Positions 17,365-24,522 of a stretch of 64,000 nt of DNA are shown one piece after another (position 1 is the stretch's first letter; the number at the start of each line of letters is the position of its first letter). Position numbers and translations under genes: made by a program. The notes beneath the pieces are model-generated. The model saw only the letters and a program-made list of their open reading frames with translations. It was not told the origin of the DNA and searched no databases. The stretch is from CAWFKW01 sp963816535 (GTDB lineage Bacteria; Bacteroidota; Ignavibacteria; Tepidaquicellales; OLB5): positions 62,001 through 126,000 of the forward strand of contig CAWFKW010000006.1 in assembly GCA_963816535.1 (NCBI GenBank), read 5' to 3'.

Positions 17365-18141
17365 TCACAGAGGGTTGCCCCATGAATCTTTGTAAGCAAG
17401 TTCGTTTACGCCTTTTCGGTGTGATGATTTCCAGTCAATTGCCGGGCGTTTCATCTTTGGGTCAATATAGCCCATCCTGAAGATCGCGCACATTTCATAA
17501 TTCTCCGGCACCTTGAGAATTGTGGAGATCTCTTTCCATTTCTCCGGTATTTCGCCCGGCGTGGATATGAACTGCATTCCCATACCCGTTGCCGTTGTAG
17601 CCAGCCATAGGGTCTGTATCACAGCGCCCATTGAGATAACTGAATAAAATCCCGATAGTTCATTCGGCTTATATTCATCTTTGTTCAGCGAAATGATAAA
17701 CAGCAGCGGCGACCTGGCAACAAGCTTTTCCTCGTCGTTCCCGAGTATTCTCGGCACCTTGAACTTTGCCAAAACCTTACCGCCGGTCTCAGAAAATATT
17801 GTCCTTACAAATGGCTTCAAAACTGCCGGCAGGTGGTCAATATGTATGCCATCTTTTGCTTTTTCCATTTCCTCTTCGCTGAACCGGAAGTATTTCCGGT
17901 ATTGTCTCCAAAAACGCCCGTCTTCCATCAGCTGTACCATTGAATCGCCCGCTATTTTAGCTATCTTGCCAATTATTGTTTCATCTGTAACTGCTATGAA
18001 TCTCCACGGCTGAGAGTTGAAATGACTGGGAGAATGAGAAGCCATGTTTATGAGGAGTTCAATGTGTTCGGCCGAAACTTTTTTGTCGGCAAAAGCCGAG
18101 TTTGCCGTCTTCCGGTTTACGATCGCTTCAAATAGTTCCAT
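17365..18141 (-). CDS. Nitroreductase-family FMN oxidoreductase
   Basis: Nitroreductases use FMN and NAD(P)H to reduce nitro, quinone or related compounds. The 258-residue protein has the FMN-binding start (IVNRKTANSAFADKKV), the SHSPSHFNSQPWRFIAV segment near residue 37, and VIQTLWLATTATGMGMQF near 180, with the C-terminal CAIFRMGYIDPK. An insert of about 60 residues after SMVQLMEDGRFWRQYRKYF makes it longer than typical 200-residue members. The substrate is unknown. Confidence 0.85.
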   Translation of the reverse strand: MELFEAIVNRKTANSAFADKKVSAEHIELLINMASHSPSHFNSQPWRFIAVTDETIIGKIAKIAGDSMVQLMEDGRFWRQYRKYFRFSEEEMEKAKDGIHIDHLPAVLKPFVRTIFSETGGKVLAKFKVPRILGNDEEKLVARSPLLFIISLNKDEYKPNELSGFYSVISMGAVIQTLWLATTATGMGMQFISTPGEIPEKWKEISTILKVPENYEMCAIFRMGYIDPKMKRPAIDWKSSHRKGVNELAYKDSWGNPL

Positions 18142-18246
18142 TGTTGTATTCGGGGAATTGATTTAAACTATTCTAACCCAAATATGTAAAACTTAAAAGG
18201 CACGATTTTGCGGCTTGCACTTGGGGGTGAAAGGCTTTAAAATAGA

Positions 18247-18274
18247 AAAGGCAGCGGTTATTAGCCCTGCCTTT
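18247..18274 (-). terminator. Terminator-like hairpin for a minus-strand transcript from the nitroreductase-hrcA gap
   Basis: The arms AAAGGCAG and CTGCCTTT form a perfect 8-bp stem with a 12-nt loop. On the minus strand the stem is followed by TCTATTTTA, a U-rich tract. On the plus strand it is not. No protein gene on the minus strand would need a terminator here, which suggests a small RNA ends at this point. Confidence 0.5.
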
Positions 18275-18422
18275 ATTGGGGGTGTCAGAGAAACTCTGAC
18301 GATTCGGAGAAATAATGCTAATCAATTTTCTTACCGTACTAGCATGGTCAAATATTGTTCATCAATGTTAGTAAGTCTATACCGTTTTAACGGTATAATT
18401 CAGCGCTCTCCGATAGCTGAAT
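18247..18422 (-). ncRNA. Candidate structured small RNA (unassigned)
   Basis: Read on the minus strand, this stretch begins with hairpin ATTCAGC/GCTGAAT, then TATACCGTT/AACGGTATA, a pseudoknot-like core closed by TCGGAGA/TCTCCGA, a hairpin GTCAGAG-AAA-CTCTGAC and the U-tailed stem at 18247-18274. This is more pairing than expected by chance in an intergenic gap. The family is not recognised: 6S RNA or another housekeeping RNA is possible, but no diagnostic sequence was found. Confidence 0.35.
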
Positions 18423-18458
18423 TTAATAACTAACATCAGAATCGGAATTATCAATATC

Positions 18459-18489
18459 TTGAATAGAATTCGAAAATGAGGTATTTTTG
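18459..18489 (+). promoter_or_regulatory. Bacteroidetes-type promoter of hrcA-grpE-dnaJ
   Basis: TTG (18459-18461), 20 bp and TATTTTTG (18482-18489) match the Bacteroidetes primary-sigma consensus TTTG/TTG-N20-TAnnTTTG. The leader to ATG 18541 would be about 45 nt. No CIRCE element (TTAGCACTC-N9-GAGTGCTAA) is visible in this leader. Confidence 0.55.
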
Positions 18490-18540
18490 TAAGTTGCTGG
18501 AACTAATCCTGCTTTAAATTCATTAAAATTGGCGCAGAAC

Positions 18541-19569
18541 ATGTTGGGCGAATTAACTGAGAGAGAAAAGGTCATATTAAGGTATATAATAGAAGACTTT
18601 ATATATACTGCTAATCCTATCGGCTCGCAGTCCATATCTCAGAAAAAGGATATAAATCTTTCATCGGCTACTATCAGGAATGTGATGAGCGATCTTGAAG
18701 AACTGAGCTTTATCACACAGCCGCATACTTCGGGCGGGCGGATACCGACTGATAAAGGATACCGGTATTTTGTAAACGAACTTATGAGCTCAGGGTCGCT
18801 TAAATCAAACGACAAAAACAGGATCAGGAAGCATATTGATGATATCGAATCTACCGGAGACGAGGTTTATAAGGAAGTTTCAAAAATTCTCGGCAAGCTT
18901 TCGCAGGAAATAAGCGTTGTGAGCCAGCCGTATTTTTCGGAAGGCGTTTTTGAAAAACTTGAGCTCATTGATCTTTCGTCCAGCAAGCTGCTGGTTGTTG
19001 TTTCTATTAAATCAGGACTTGTCCGCACGCTGCTGTTTGATATCGATTCTCTGATAGCTAGAGATAAGCTTGATAATATCTGCCGCGCGCTTAACGGGAA
19101 GCTCAGCGGCCTCACTTTGAAAGAGATCAGGAACACATATTCCGAAAGGATTGGCGGGCTTAGAGAAGAGGCGAGCGAGATTGTAAATGTATTTGTAGAG
19201 TCTATAGATAAGATATTCCAGGAGGAAAAAGAAGGAGTTACGCTGTATATAGGCGGAACAACAGAAATATTATCTCAGCCTGAATTCGGAAACACCGACA
19301 ATTATAAGAGTATAATTGAGCTTACCGACGATAAGCATGTTGTATTTCATGTGCTGAATAACCTGCCCATTGACCAGACCGGAATATCGATATCTATCGG
19401 CATTGAGAACAACGATGAAAAACTCAGGGATTACAGCATCATATCCACTTCTTATGATGCGGGAGGAGTTACCGGCAGAATAGCCCTCATCGGGCCAAAG
19501 CGTATGGATTACTCAAAAATGGTCTCAATGCTGAATTTCACTTCTAAAGTTATTACTGAGAAAAAGTAA
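18541..19569 (+). CDS. hrcA: Heat-inducible transcription repressor HrcA
   Basis: HrcA normally represses groE and dnaK operons by binding CIRCE. The protein has the N-terminal winged helix (LTEREKVILRYIIEDFI, IGSQSISQKKDINLSSATIR, HTSGGRIPTDKGYRYFV) and the C-terminal GAF-like domain ending with VTGRIALIGPKRMDYSKMV. ATG at 18541 gives 342 residues, normal length; a TTG 12 nt earlier would add MAQN. It leads hrcA-grpE-dnaJ. dnaK, often next to these genes, is absent. No CIRCE is present upstream, so autoregulation through the classic site is not supported. Confidence 0.95.
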   Translation: MLGELTEREKVILRYIIEDFIYTANPIGSQSISQKKDINLSSATIRNVMSDLEELSFITQPHTSGGRIPTDKGYRYFVNELMSSGSLKSNDKNRIRKHIDDIESTGDEVYKEVSKILGKLSQEISVVSQPYFSEGVFEKLELIDLSSSKLLVVVSIKSGLVRTLLFDIDSLIARDKLDNICRALNGKLSGLTLKEIRNTYSERIGGLREEASEIVNVFVESIDKIFQEEKEGVTLYIGGTTEILSQPEFGNTDNYKSIIELTDDKHVVFHVLNNLPIDQTGISISIGIENNDEKLRDYSIISTSYDAGGVTGRIALIGPKRMDYSKMVSMLNFTSKVITEKK

Positions 19570-19616
19570 CTGTAAAAAATATTATTGCCATAACCAAAGG
19601 GAAAAAGAATTACAAA

Positions 19617-20228
19617 ATGTTTAAAACAAAAAAAGAGAAGCTGGAAAAAGAAATACTGGAGAACGAGCTGGAAAACACAGAACCTGATGAAACAGGCTCT
19701 CCGGAAAGCGCCGAAGAAGAGCAGGATACACAGCCGGTGAATACAGAAGCAGACGGGAAAAAGAAAAATAATAAAGGAATTAAGGAGCTTGAGGCCCGCA
19801 GTGAAGCTTTGAAGGACCAGCTGCTTCGGAAAGCCGCCGAGTTTGAGAATTATAAAAGAAGAACTGAAAACGATATATCGAATCTATACAAATTCGCAAA
19901 CGAAAGCCTGATAACAGATCTGCTTCCCGCGCTGGAAGATTTCAGCAGGGTGATGAAGCTGTGGGATGAAAAACACGACGCAGAAGCGTTTCATAAAGGC
20001 GTTGAGCTTGTTTATGAAAAGTTCAGAAAAACGCTGGAGAAGCAGGGCCTGAAAGAAATTGATTCAATGGGCAAGCCGTTCGATGTGAACCTGCATGATG
20101 CCATAATGCAGATGGAAAAAAGCGAGGCGGACCCGGATACTATTTTAGATGTGGTTGAAAAAGGATACAAGCTCAAAGATAAAGTTATCAGGCATTCAAA
20201 AGTTGTAGTTTCAAAGAAACCGGAATGA
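19617..20228 (+). CDS. grpE: Nucleotide exchange factor GrpE
   Basis: GrpE releases ADP from DnaK. The 203-residue protein has a charged, Glu/Lys-rich disordered N-terminus (residues 1-60), the long dimerising coiled coil (KDQLLRKAAEFENYKRRTEND), and the beta domain with the family signature (GVELVYEKFRKTLEKQGLKEI, FDVNLHDAIM and VIRHSKVVVSKKPE). It starts 47 bp after hrcA. Its stop overlaps the dnaJ start as ATGA, so translation is coupled. Confidence 0.96.
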   Translation: MFKTKKEKLEKEILENELENTEPDETGSPESAEEEQDTQPVNTEADGKKKNNKGIKELEARSEALKDQLLRKAAEFENYKRRTENDISNLYKFANESLITDLLPALEDFSRVMKLWDEKHDAEAFHKGVELVYEKFRKTLEKQGLKEIDSMGKPFDVNLHDAIMQMEKSEADPDTILDVVEKGYKLKDKVIRHSKVVVSKKPE

Positions 20229-21403
20229 CAAAAAGAGATTATTACGAAATACTCGGAGTTTCAAAATCGGCATCGGTTGACGAGATAAAAGCCGCTTACC
20301 GCAAGCTTGCTATGAAGTATCACCCCGACAGAAACCCGGGCGATAAACAGGCGGAAGAAAACTTCAAAGAAGCCGCTGAGGCTTATGATGCGCTTTCGGA
20401 TTCGAATAAGCGCGCGCGATACGACCAGTTTGGCCACCAGGGATTGAGGGGCGGCGCCGGCGATTACCAGGGATTTTCTAACGTTAACGATATTTTCTCG
20501 CATTTCAGCGATATATTCGGAGGCAGCAGCATATTTGACGAGCTCTTTGGTTCAGGCGGCTCAAGGCGCCACAGCGGAAGGCATAAACAGCCCGGCATAC
20601 AGGGAAGCGACCTCAGGGTAACCCTTGGAATGACATTAGAGGAAATTGCAGAGGGCGTTGAGAAAACCATAAAAGTGAAGAGATTTGAAAAATGTTCTGA
20701 GTGCTCGGGTTCAGGCGCTAAAACCGGAAGCGGCTCGGCTGATTGCCCCGCATGCGGAGGCTCAGGCGAGATTCGCCACGTATCGCGCTCTATGTTCGGC
20801 CAGTTTATAAATGTTTCGGTTTGCACAACCTGCAACGGCGAAGGTAAAGTTATAAAAGACAAATGCCCGCATTGCTCAGGCGAAGGAAGAGTCCGCTCTG
20901 AAGCCACAATGAAAATTAATATCCCGGCAGGCGTTTCAAACGGGAATTATATTCCCATGAGGGGCGAAGGCAATGCCGGTATCAGGGGCGGGCATGCAGG
21001 CGACCTGATCGTCGCAATTGAAGAACTGCCCCACAAACATTTTGTGCGCGAGGAAGATGACATAATTTTCGATCTTACCATTAGCATTGCGGATGCCGCG
21101 CTTGGCGCGGATGTCGAGATACCTATTCTTGGCGGTTCCGCCAAGCTCCGGATAGAAGCAGGCATCCAGCCCGGCAAAATACTCAGAATGCGGGATAAGG
21201 GCATAAGGCATCTTAATCATTCCGGCCGGGGCGACCAGCTTGTGCATGTTAATATTTACATCCCGACAAAGCTCTCGTCGAAAGAAAAAGAGCTTATCAA
21301 AGAACTTTCGAAATCGGAAAATCTCAAGCCGAAACATAAAGGAAAAGATTCCGATCCAAAATCAAAAAGTTTTTTCTCTAAGGTTAAGGACAGCCTATCA
21401 TAA
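20225..21403 (+). CDS. dnaJ: Chaperone protein DnaJ
   Basis: A type I DnaJ cochaperone of 392 residues. It has the J domain with YHPDRNPG (HPD motif near residue 33), a Gly/Phe-rich linker (residues 70-115) and four CxxCxGxG zinc-finger repeats between about residues 155 and 225 (CSECSGSG, CPACGGSG, CTTCNGEG, CPHCSGEG). The substrate-binding C-terminal domains follow, then an unusual Lys/Ser-rich tail (HKGKDSDPKSKSFFSKVKD). It delivers unfolded clients to DnaK, which must be encoded elsewhere. It overlaps grpE by 4 nt. Confidence 0.97.
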   Translation: MTKRDYYEILGVSKSASVDEIKAAYRKLAMKYHPDRNPGDKQAEENFKEAAEAYDALSDSNKRARYDQFGHQGLRGGAGDYQGFSNVNDIFSHFSDIFGGSSIFDELFGSGGSRRHSGRHKQPGIQGSDLRVTLGMTLEEIAEGVEKTIKVKRFEKCSECSGSGAKTGSGSADCPACGGSGEIRHVSRSMFGQFINVSVCTTCNGEGKVIKDKCPHCSGEGRVRSEATMKINIPAGVSNGNYIPMRGEGNAGIRGGHAGDLIVAIEELPHKHFVREEDDIIFDLTISIADAALGADVEIPILGGSAKLRIEAGIQPGKILRMRDKGIRHLNHSGRGDQLVHVNIYIPTKLSSKEKELIKELSKSENLKPKHKGKDSDPKSKSFFSKVKDSLS

Positions 21404-21423
21404 ACTAATTTCTGAGGATTTCT

Positions 21424-21924
21424 GTGTTTGCTCGCCTGAAGAATTTTGGTTTCACCGCCGGGGATATAACGATAATATTATTCCTGATGATATCTTTCAT
21501 CGTCGGTCTGGTGATAAAGTTTTCAGGCCGGGAACCCGCGCAGGAGTTTAATTATTCAGTTCAGGATAGGGAATTCGAACAGAGCCTTAAACAGGCTTTT
21601 AACGGCGCCGACTCTAAGAGCCTTACTCCCGAACAGCTCAGGCGTATAAATGAGCTGAACCTTATGAACGACAGCCTGGTTGCAATAAAATCCCCGCAGA
21701 TAAAAGGCGGCAAGGAATCGGCTATTCACAATAAGATAAAGATCAATTCTGCTTCAGCTATTGAGCTTGCCCTCCTGCCGGGGATCGGAGGCGCCATGGC
21801 TGAGCGGATAGTTGATTACCGGAATTCGCGCGGAGGATTTAAGTCTTTAACAGAGTTGATGAACATAAAAGGAATTGGCGAAAAGAAATATCAGAAGCTG
21901 AAAGATTATATCGAACTTGAGTGA
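21424..21924 (+). CDS. ComEA-like helix-hairpin-helix protein with N-terminal membrane anchor
   Basis: The 166-residue protein starts with GTG at 21424 and has one membrane segment (ITIILFLMISFIVGLVIKF, residues 15-33), a spacer of about 70 residues, and a C-terminal tandem helix-hairpin-helix. This reads INSASAIELALLPGIGGAMA and GGFKSLTELMNIKGIGEKKY, the ComEA/PulK-type DNA-binding domain. Such proteins bind incoming double-stranded DNA during natural transformation, but many membrane HhH proteins have no proven role. Only 20 bp separate it from dnaJ, so it may be in the same transcript. The PilM-like gene follows, which is suggestive of a DNA-uptake or pilus link. Confidence 0.8.
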   Translation: MFARLKNFGFTAGDITIILFLMISFIVGLVIKFSGREPAQEFNYSVQDREFEQSLKQAFNGADSKSLTPEQLRRINELNLMNDSLVAIKSPQIKGGKESAIHNKIKINSASAIELALLPGIGGAMAERIVDYRNSRGGFKSLTELMNIKGIGEKKYQKLKDYIELE

Positions 21925-22033
21925 ATGAAATTGAATTGATAAGCTCCAAATGAATTGATAACTTTCGGAGACGCTGAAGTCAGTTGAATCCGGCGGCTTA
22001 TTCGGACCTCAAAAAAAGAAAACTGGAATTGAA

Positions 22034-22960
22034 TTGAAAAAATCTCTGGGCATTAGTTTTTCCTCAAACCATATATGTTTTACCGAGCTATCCGGCGAAG
22101 GCGGAAATGTCAGGCTCGATAATGCGGAATGCGTTTCAGTCGATTTCAATTTCGAGGACCCGTTTCATAAACATAAGAGCAGCCAGAAAGACTTAAGCTC
22201 TGTTTCGGGCGAGATTCAGAACTACTGCACACGAAGAAATCTGCAGGCCGTTGATATAGCTCTTACTATCGGCTCATCGCAGGCGTTCCTTATTACGCTT
22301 CCCCTGGATTATTCCGAAGGAAAGCAGTCGCTGAATTCCAAGATATACTGGGAGCTTTCCAACTACTTCCCCGATACTTATTCCGATTTTGTTATAAACA
22401 CGTACCGCCTGAATTCAATTCTGCCGTGCAATGATAGCGATGAATTCCTGATAATAGCCGTGCAAAAGAACACGCTTGAGTTTGTGAAGAGGATATTCAA
22501 GATATGCAGCCTCAACCTCGCGCTGATAGATATTGACCATTTTGCGGCGGAACATACTCTAAGAAGAAGTTACCCTGAGAACACCGCAGGCAAAAATGTG
22601 CTTATGGTTGGCCTTAGAAAAGGCAGGGTTGATTACGGTTACCTTTCGGACAGGAAATATAGATCATATGCGTATTCACGTTATAATACTGAACCGGAAT
22701 TCAATTTAAGCCTCGTCAGAAAAATAACTTCGCTGCTTGATTCCGGCCGGATGCCCGGCGTCGAAACTATTTATCTCTATGGCGATGAAATTAAAAACGA
22801 TACCATCGAGGCAGTTAGTAAGATAGAGGGGCCCGAAACAGTTATAGTCAACCCGTTCGAGAATATTTCCGCGTCCGAGCATTTTCTGAAAAATGAAGTT
22901 CTGAGAAAATCGCCGTATATGTTCACTCCAAGCCTGGGGGGCGCGTTAAGATTGCTTTAA
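22034..22960 (+). CDS. PilM-like actin-fold protein
   Basis: This 308-residue protein starts with TTG at 22034 (KKSLGISFSSNHICFTEL), which resembles the first beta-hairpin of PilM/FtsA-type actin-fold proteins. It also has the central YWELSNYFPD segment, EFLIIAVQKNTLEFVKRIF, IDIDHFAAEHTL and a C-terminal PSLGGALRLL, all in the order expected for PilM-like type IV pilus assembly proteins. It should be cytoplasmic or membrane-associated. PilN, PilO and PilQ are not adjacent; the neighbours are a ComEA-like protein and rsmD. The match is by pattern only. Confidence 0.6.
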   Translation: MKKSLGISFSSNHICFTELSGEGGNVRLDNAECVSVDFNFEDPFHKHKSSQKDLSSVSGEIQNYCTRRNLQAVDIALTIGSSQAFLITLPLDYSEGKQSLNSKIYWELSNYFPDTYSDFVINTYRLNSILPCNDSDEFLIIAVQKNTLEFVKRIFKICSLNLALIDIDHFAAEHTLRRSYPENTAGKNVLMVGLRKGRVDYGYLSDRKYRSYAYSRYNTEPEFNLSLVRKITSLLDSGRMPGVETIYLYGDEIKNDTIEAVSKIEGPETVIVNPFENISASEHFLKNEVLRKSPYMFTPSLGGALRLL

Positions 22961-22973
22961 TTAGGGCGCAGGT

Positions 22974-23567
22974 TTGAGGATAATCGCCGGAAAATACAAA
23001 AGCAGAAAAATTAATTCAGGGCTTACAGCGAAAGCGCCCGCTGCAAAGAAAGCGCCTTCACTGCAAAGGAAAGAGGAAAATGTCGATCTAAGGCCCACAA
23101 CCGACAGGGCGCGTGAATCGCTGTTCAATATTCTGAACAACATAATCGATTTTGACGGGCTGAAATGCCTTGAGCTGTTTGCCGGCACAGGCGCTGTTGG
23201 ATTTGAGCTTCTTAGCAGGGGGGCGGCGACGGTTAGTTTTGTGGAATCTTCGCCGGCGCAGGCTGCCCTGATAGAAAAAACCGCTATGGAACTTGGTTGC
23301 GCGGCTCAGGCGGAAATAAAAGTGCAAAACGCGGCAGGATATCTGGCCGGGCATAAAGGAGAATTTTTTGACCTGGTTTTTGCGGACCCGCCGTACCATG
23401 CGGCAGATAATGAACTATGGCTGAATGCATTAGCTTCGCTGAAATTCAATGTATTTGTTTTTGAGCACGGCGGAATAAATGTGCCGCCGGTTGGCTTAAC
23501 CGGATTTACAGTAATGGACCGGAAAACAGGCATCACTAATTTTAGAATTTATATTTCGGATGACTAA
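22974..23567 (+). CDS. rsmD: 16S rRNA (guanine(966)-N(2))-methyltransferase
   Basis: RsmD methylates G966 of 16S rRNA using SAM. The start TTG at 22974 gives RIIAGKYKSRKI, the conserved N-terminus. After it comes an Ala/Lys-rich insert (residues 20-36, TAKAPAAKKAPSLQRKE), then RPTTDRARESLFNIL, the SAM-binding LELFAGTGAVGFELLSRGA, and the catalytic DPPY in VFADPPYHAA. Length is 197 residues. It lies 13 bp after the PilM-like gene and 3 bp before coaD. rsmD-coaD adjacency is common in bacteria. Confidence 0.94.
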   Translation: MRIIAGKYKSRKINSGLTAKAPAAKKAPSLQRKEENVDLRPTTDRARESLFNILNNIIDFDGLKCLELFAGTGAVGFELLSRGAATVSFVESSPAQAALIEKTAMELGCAAQAEIKVQNAAGYLAGHKGEFFDLVFADPPYHAADNELWLNALASLKFNVFVFEHGGINVPPVGLTGFTVMDRKTGITNFRIYISDD

Positions 23568-23570
23568 GCT

Positions 23571-24059
23571 TTGACGGACAAAAACAAAAGAATAGCGATT
23601 TACCCGGGAACGTTCGATCCTGTTACATACGGGCATCTTGACGTGCTTGAGCGCGCCTCTCGCCTGTTTGACGAAGTAATAATATCTGTCTCTGAAAGTT
23701 CATCGAAGAAAACGTTGTTAAGCGTAAACCGGCGGCTGGATCTGATAAAGCAGGTTATCAGGGACTTTAAGAACGTGAGCTCAGATAGTTTTGAAGGGCT
23801 GCTTGTTAACTACGCAAAATCAAAAAAAGCAAACGTGATAATCAGGGGACTCAGGGCGATATCTGATTTTGAATATGAGTTCCAGATGGCGCTTACAAAC
23901 CGTAAAATTGCTCCGGGCATAGAAACCGTGTTTCTTATGCCGCATGAAAAATATTCGTACATCAGCTCTTCGCTTGTCAGAGAGATTGTTTCACTGGGAG
24001 GCGACGTATCTTCTTTTGTCCCGCCTGAAGTAGCTGAATATATCAAAAAAATATCCTGA
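23571..24059 (+). CDS. coaD: Phosphopantetheine adenylyltransferase
   Basis: CoaD adds AMP to 4'-phosphopantetheine, the penultimate step of CoA synthesis. The 162 residues include the nucleotidyl-transferase motif YPGTFDPVTYGHLDVLERA (TxGH), IIRGLRAISDFEYEFQMAL, and the C-terminal KYSYISSSLVREI that closes on ATP. The start is TTG at 23571, four bases after the rsmD stop, so it is likely cotranscribed and coupled with rsmD. Length is standard. Confidence 0.96.
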   Translation: MTDKNKRIAIYPGTFDPVTYGHLDVLERASRLFDEVIISVSESSSKKTLLSVNRRLDLIKQVIRDFKNVSSDSFEGLLVNYAKSKKANVIIRGLRAISDFEYEFQMALTNRKIAPGIETVFLMPHEKYSYISSSLVREIVSLGGDVSSFVPPEVAEYIKKIS

Positions 24060-24522
24060 ACCTATTATTAAAATAAATTAAATGTTGCGCTTCGGCAAAG
24101 AATTTTTTATCCCGTTACATTTATTTACAAATTTAAATTCTTAATCATGATGCGATATGCTCCTGTTAACCGGGTCAGTTTTAGTAAAATGTTTAATAAT
24201 TTGAATAGAAACGCATTTGCATGTAAGGTGTAAATAATGTTGTTAATGGGTCAGAAACAGCATTTTCTGATGAATATTGAGCTTTTCCGGCTTATAAATG
24301 GGGGCTCTGTTTTTTGATTTTTTTTTGGCTTTTATTTGTACTACTGATTCTTAATATTGAGTTCACGTATTTTGTAACAAAACTCCCGCTGAGAACGCCA
24401 CATTTAAGCTTTTAGCCTTATTTATTTTTCTTACTCAAAAGAGTCCTTGACTTATTAATAAAAAGGTTATATAATGTTAAAATTCAAATCAACATTTTTT
24501 TTAAATTATTCTGGAGAATATA
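24060..24522. other. Intergenic region upstream of the first Kelch-type cargo gene
   Basis: The 463-bp gap is AT-rich. Apart from the strong promoter at 24447-24475 and a GGAG ribosome site at 24513-24516 it shows a long T-tract near 24310-24330. No ORF or hairpin worth annotating was seen. The unused 380 bp could hold upstream regulatory DNA. Confidence 0.5.
24447..24475 (+). promoter_or_regulatory. Consensus sigma70 promoter (TTGACT-N17-TATAAT)
   Basis: TTGACT at 24447-24452, exactly 17 bp, and TATAAT at 24470-24475 is one mismatch from the full sigma70 consensus. It predicts a start near 24482 and a leader of about 41 nt with GGAG seven bases from the ATG. This predicts strong, perhaps constitutive, expression of the cargo gene at 24523. 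Confidence 0.75.

Larger units (their letters stand above)
18142..18540. other. Structured divergent intergenic region between nitroreductase and hrcA
   Basis: This 399-bp gap has no credible ORF but many helices. Local hairpins are at 18247-18274, 18284-18300, 18378-18397 and 18398-18422. Longer pairings are TCGGAGA (18304-18310) with TCTCCGA (18407-18413), ATGCTA (18315-18320) with TAGCAT (18340-18345), and CTTAC (18330-18334) with GTAAG (18371-18375); the last two would form a pseudoknot. See the separate ncRNA, terminator and hrcA promoter entries. Confidence 0.6.

Noticed and set aside
18529..18540. TTG start for hrcA
   Set aside because: It would add four residues before the conserved N-terminus; ATG at 18541 is preferred.
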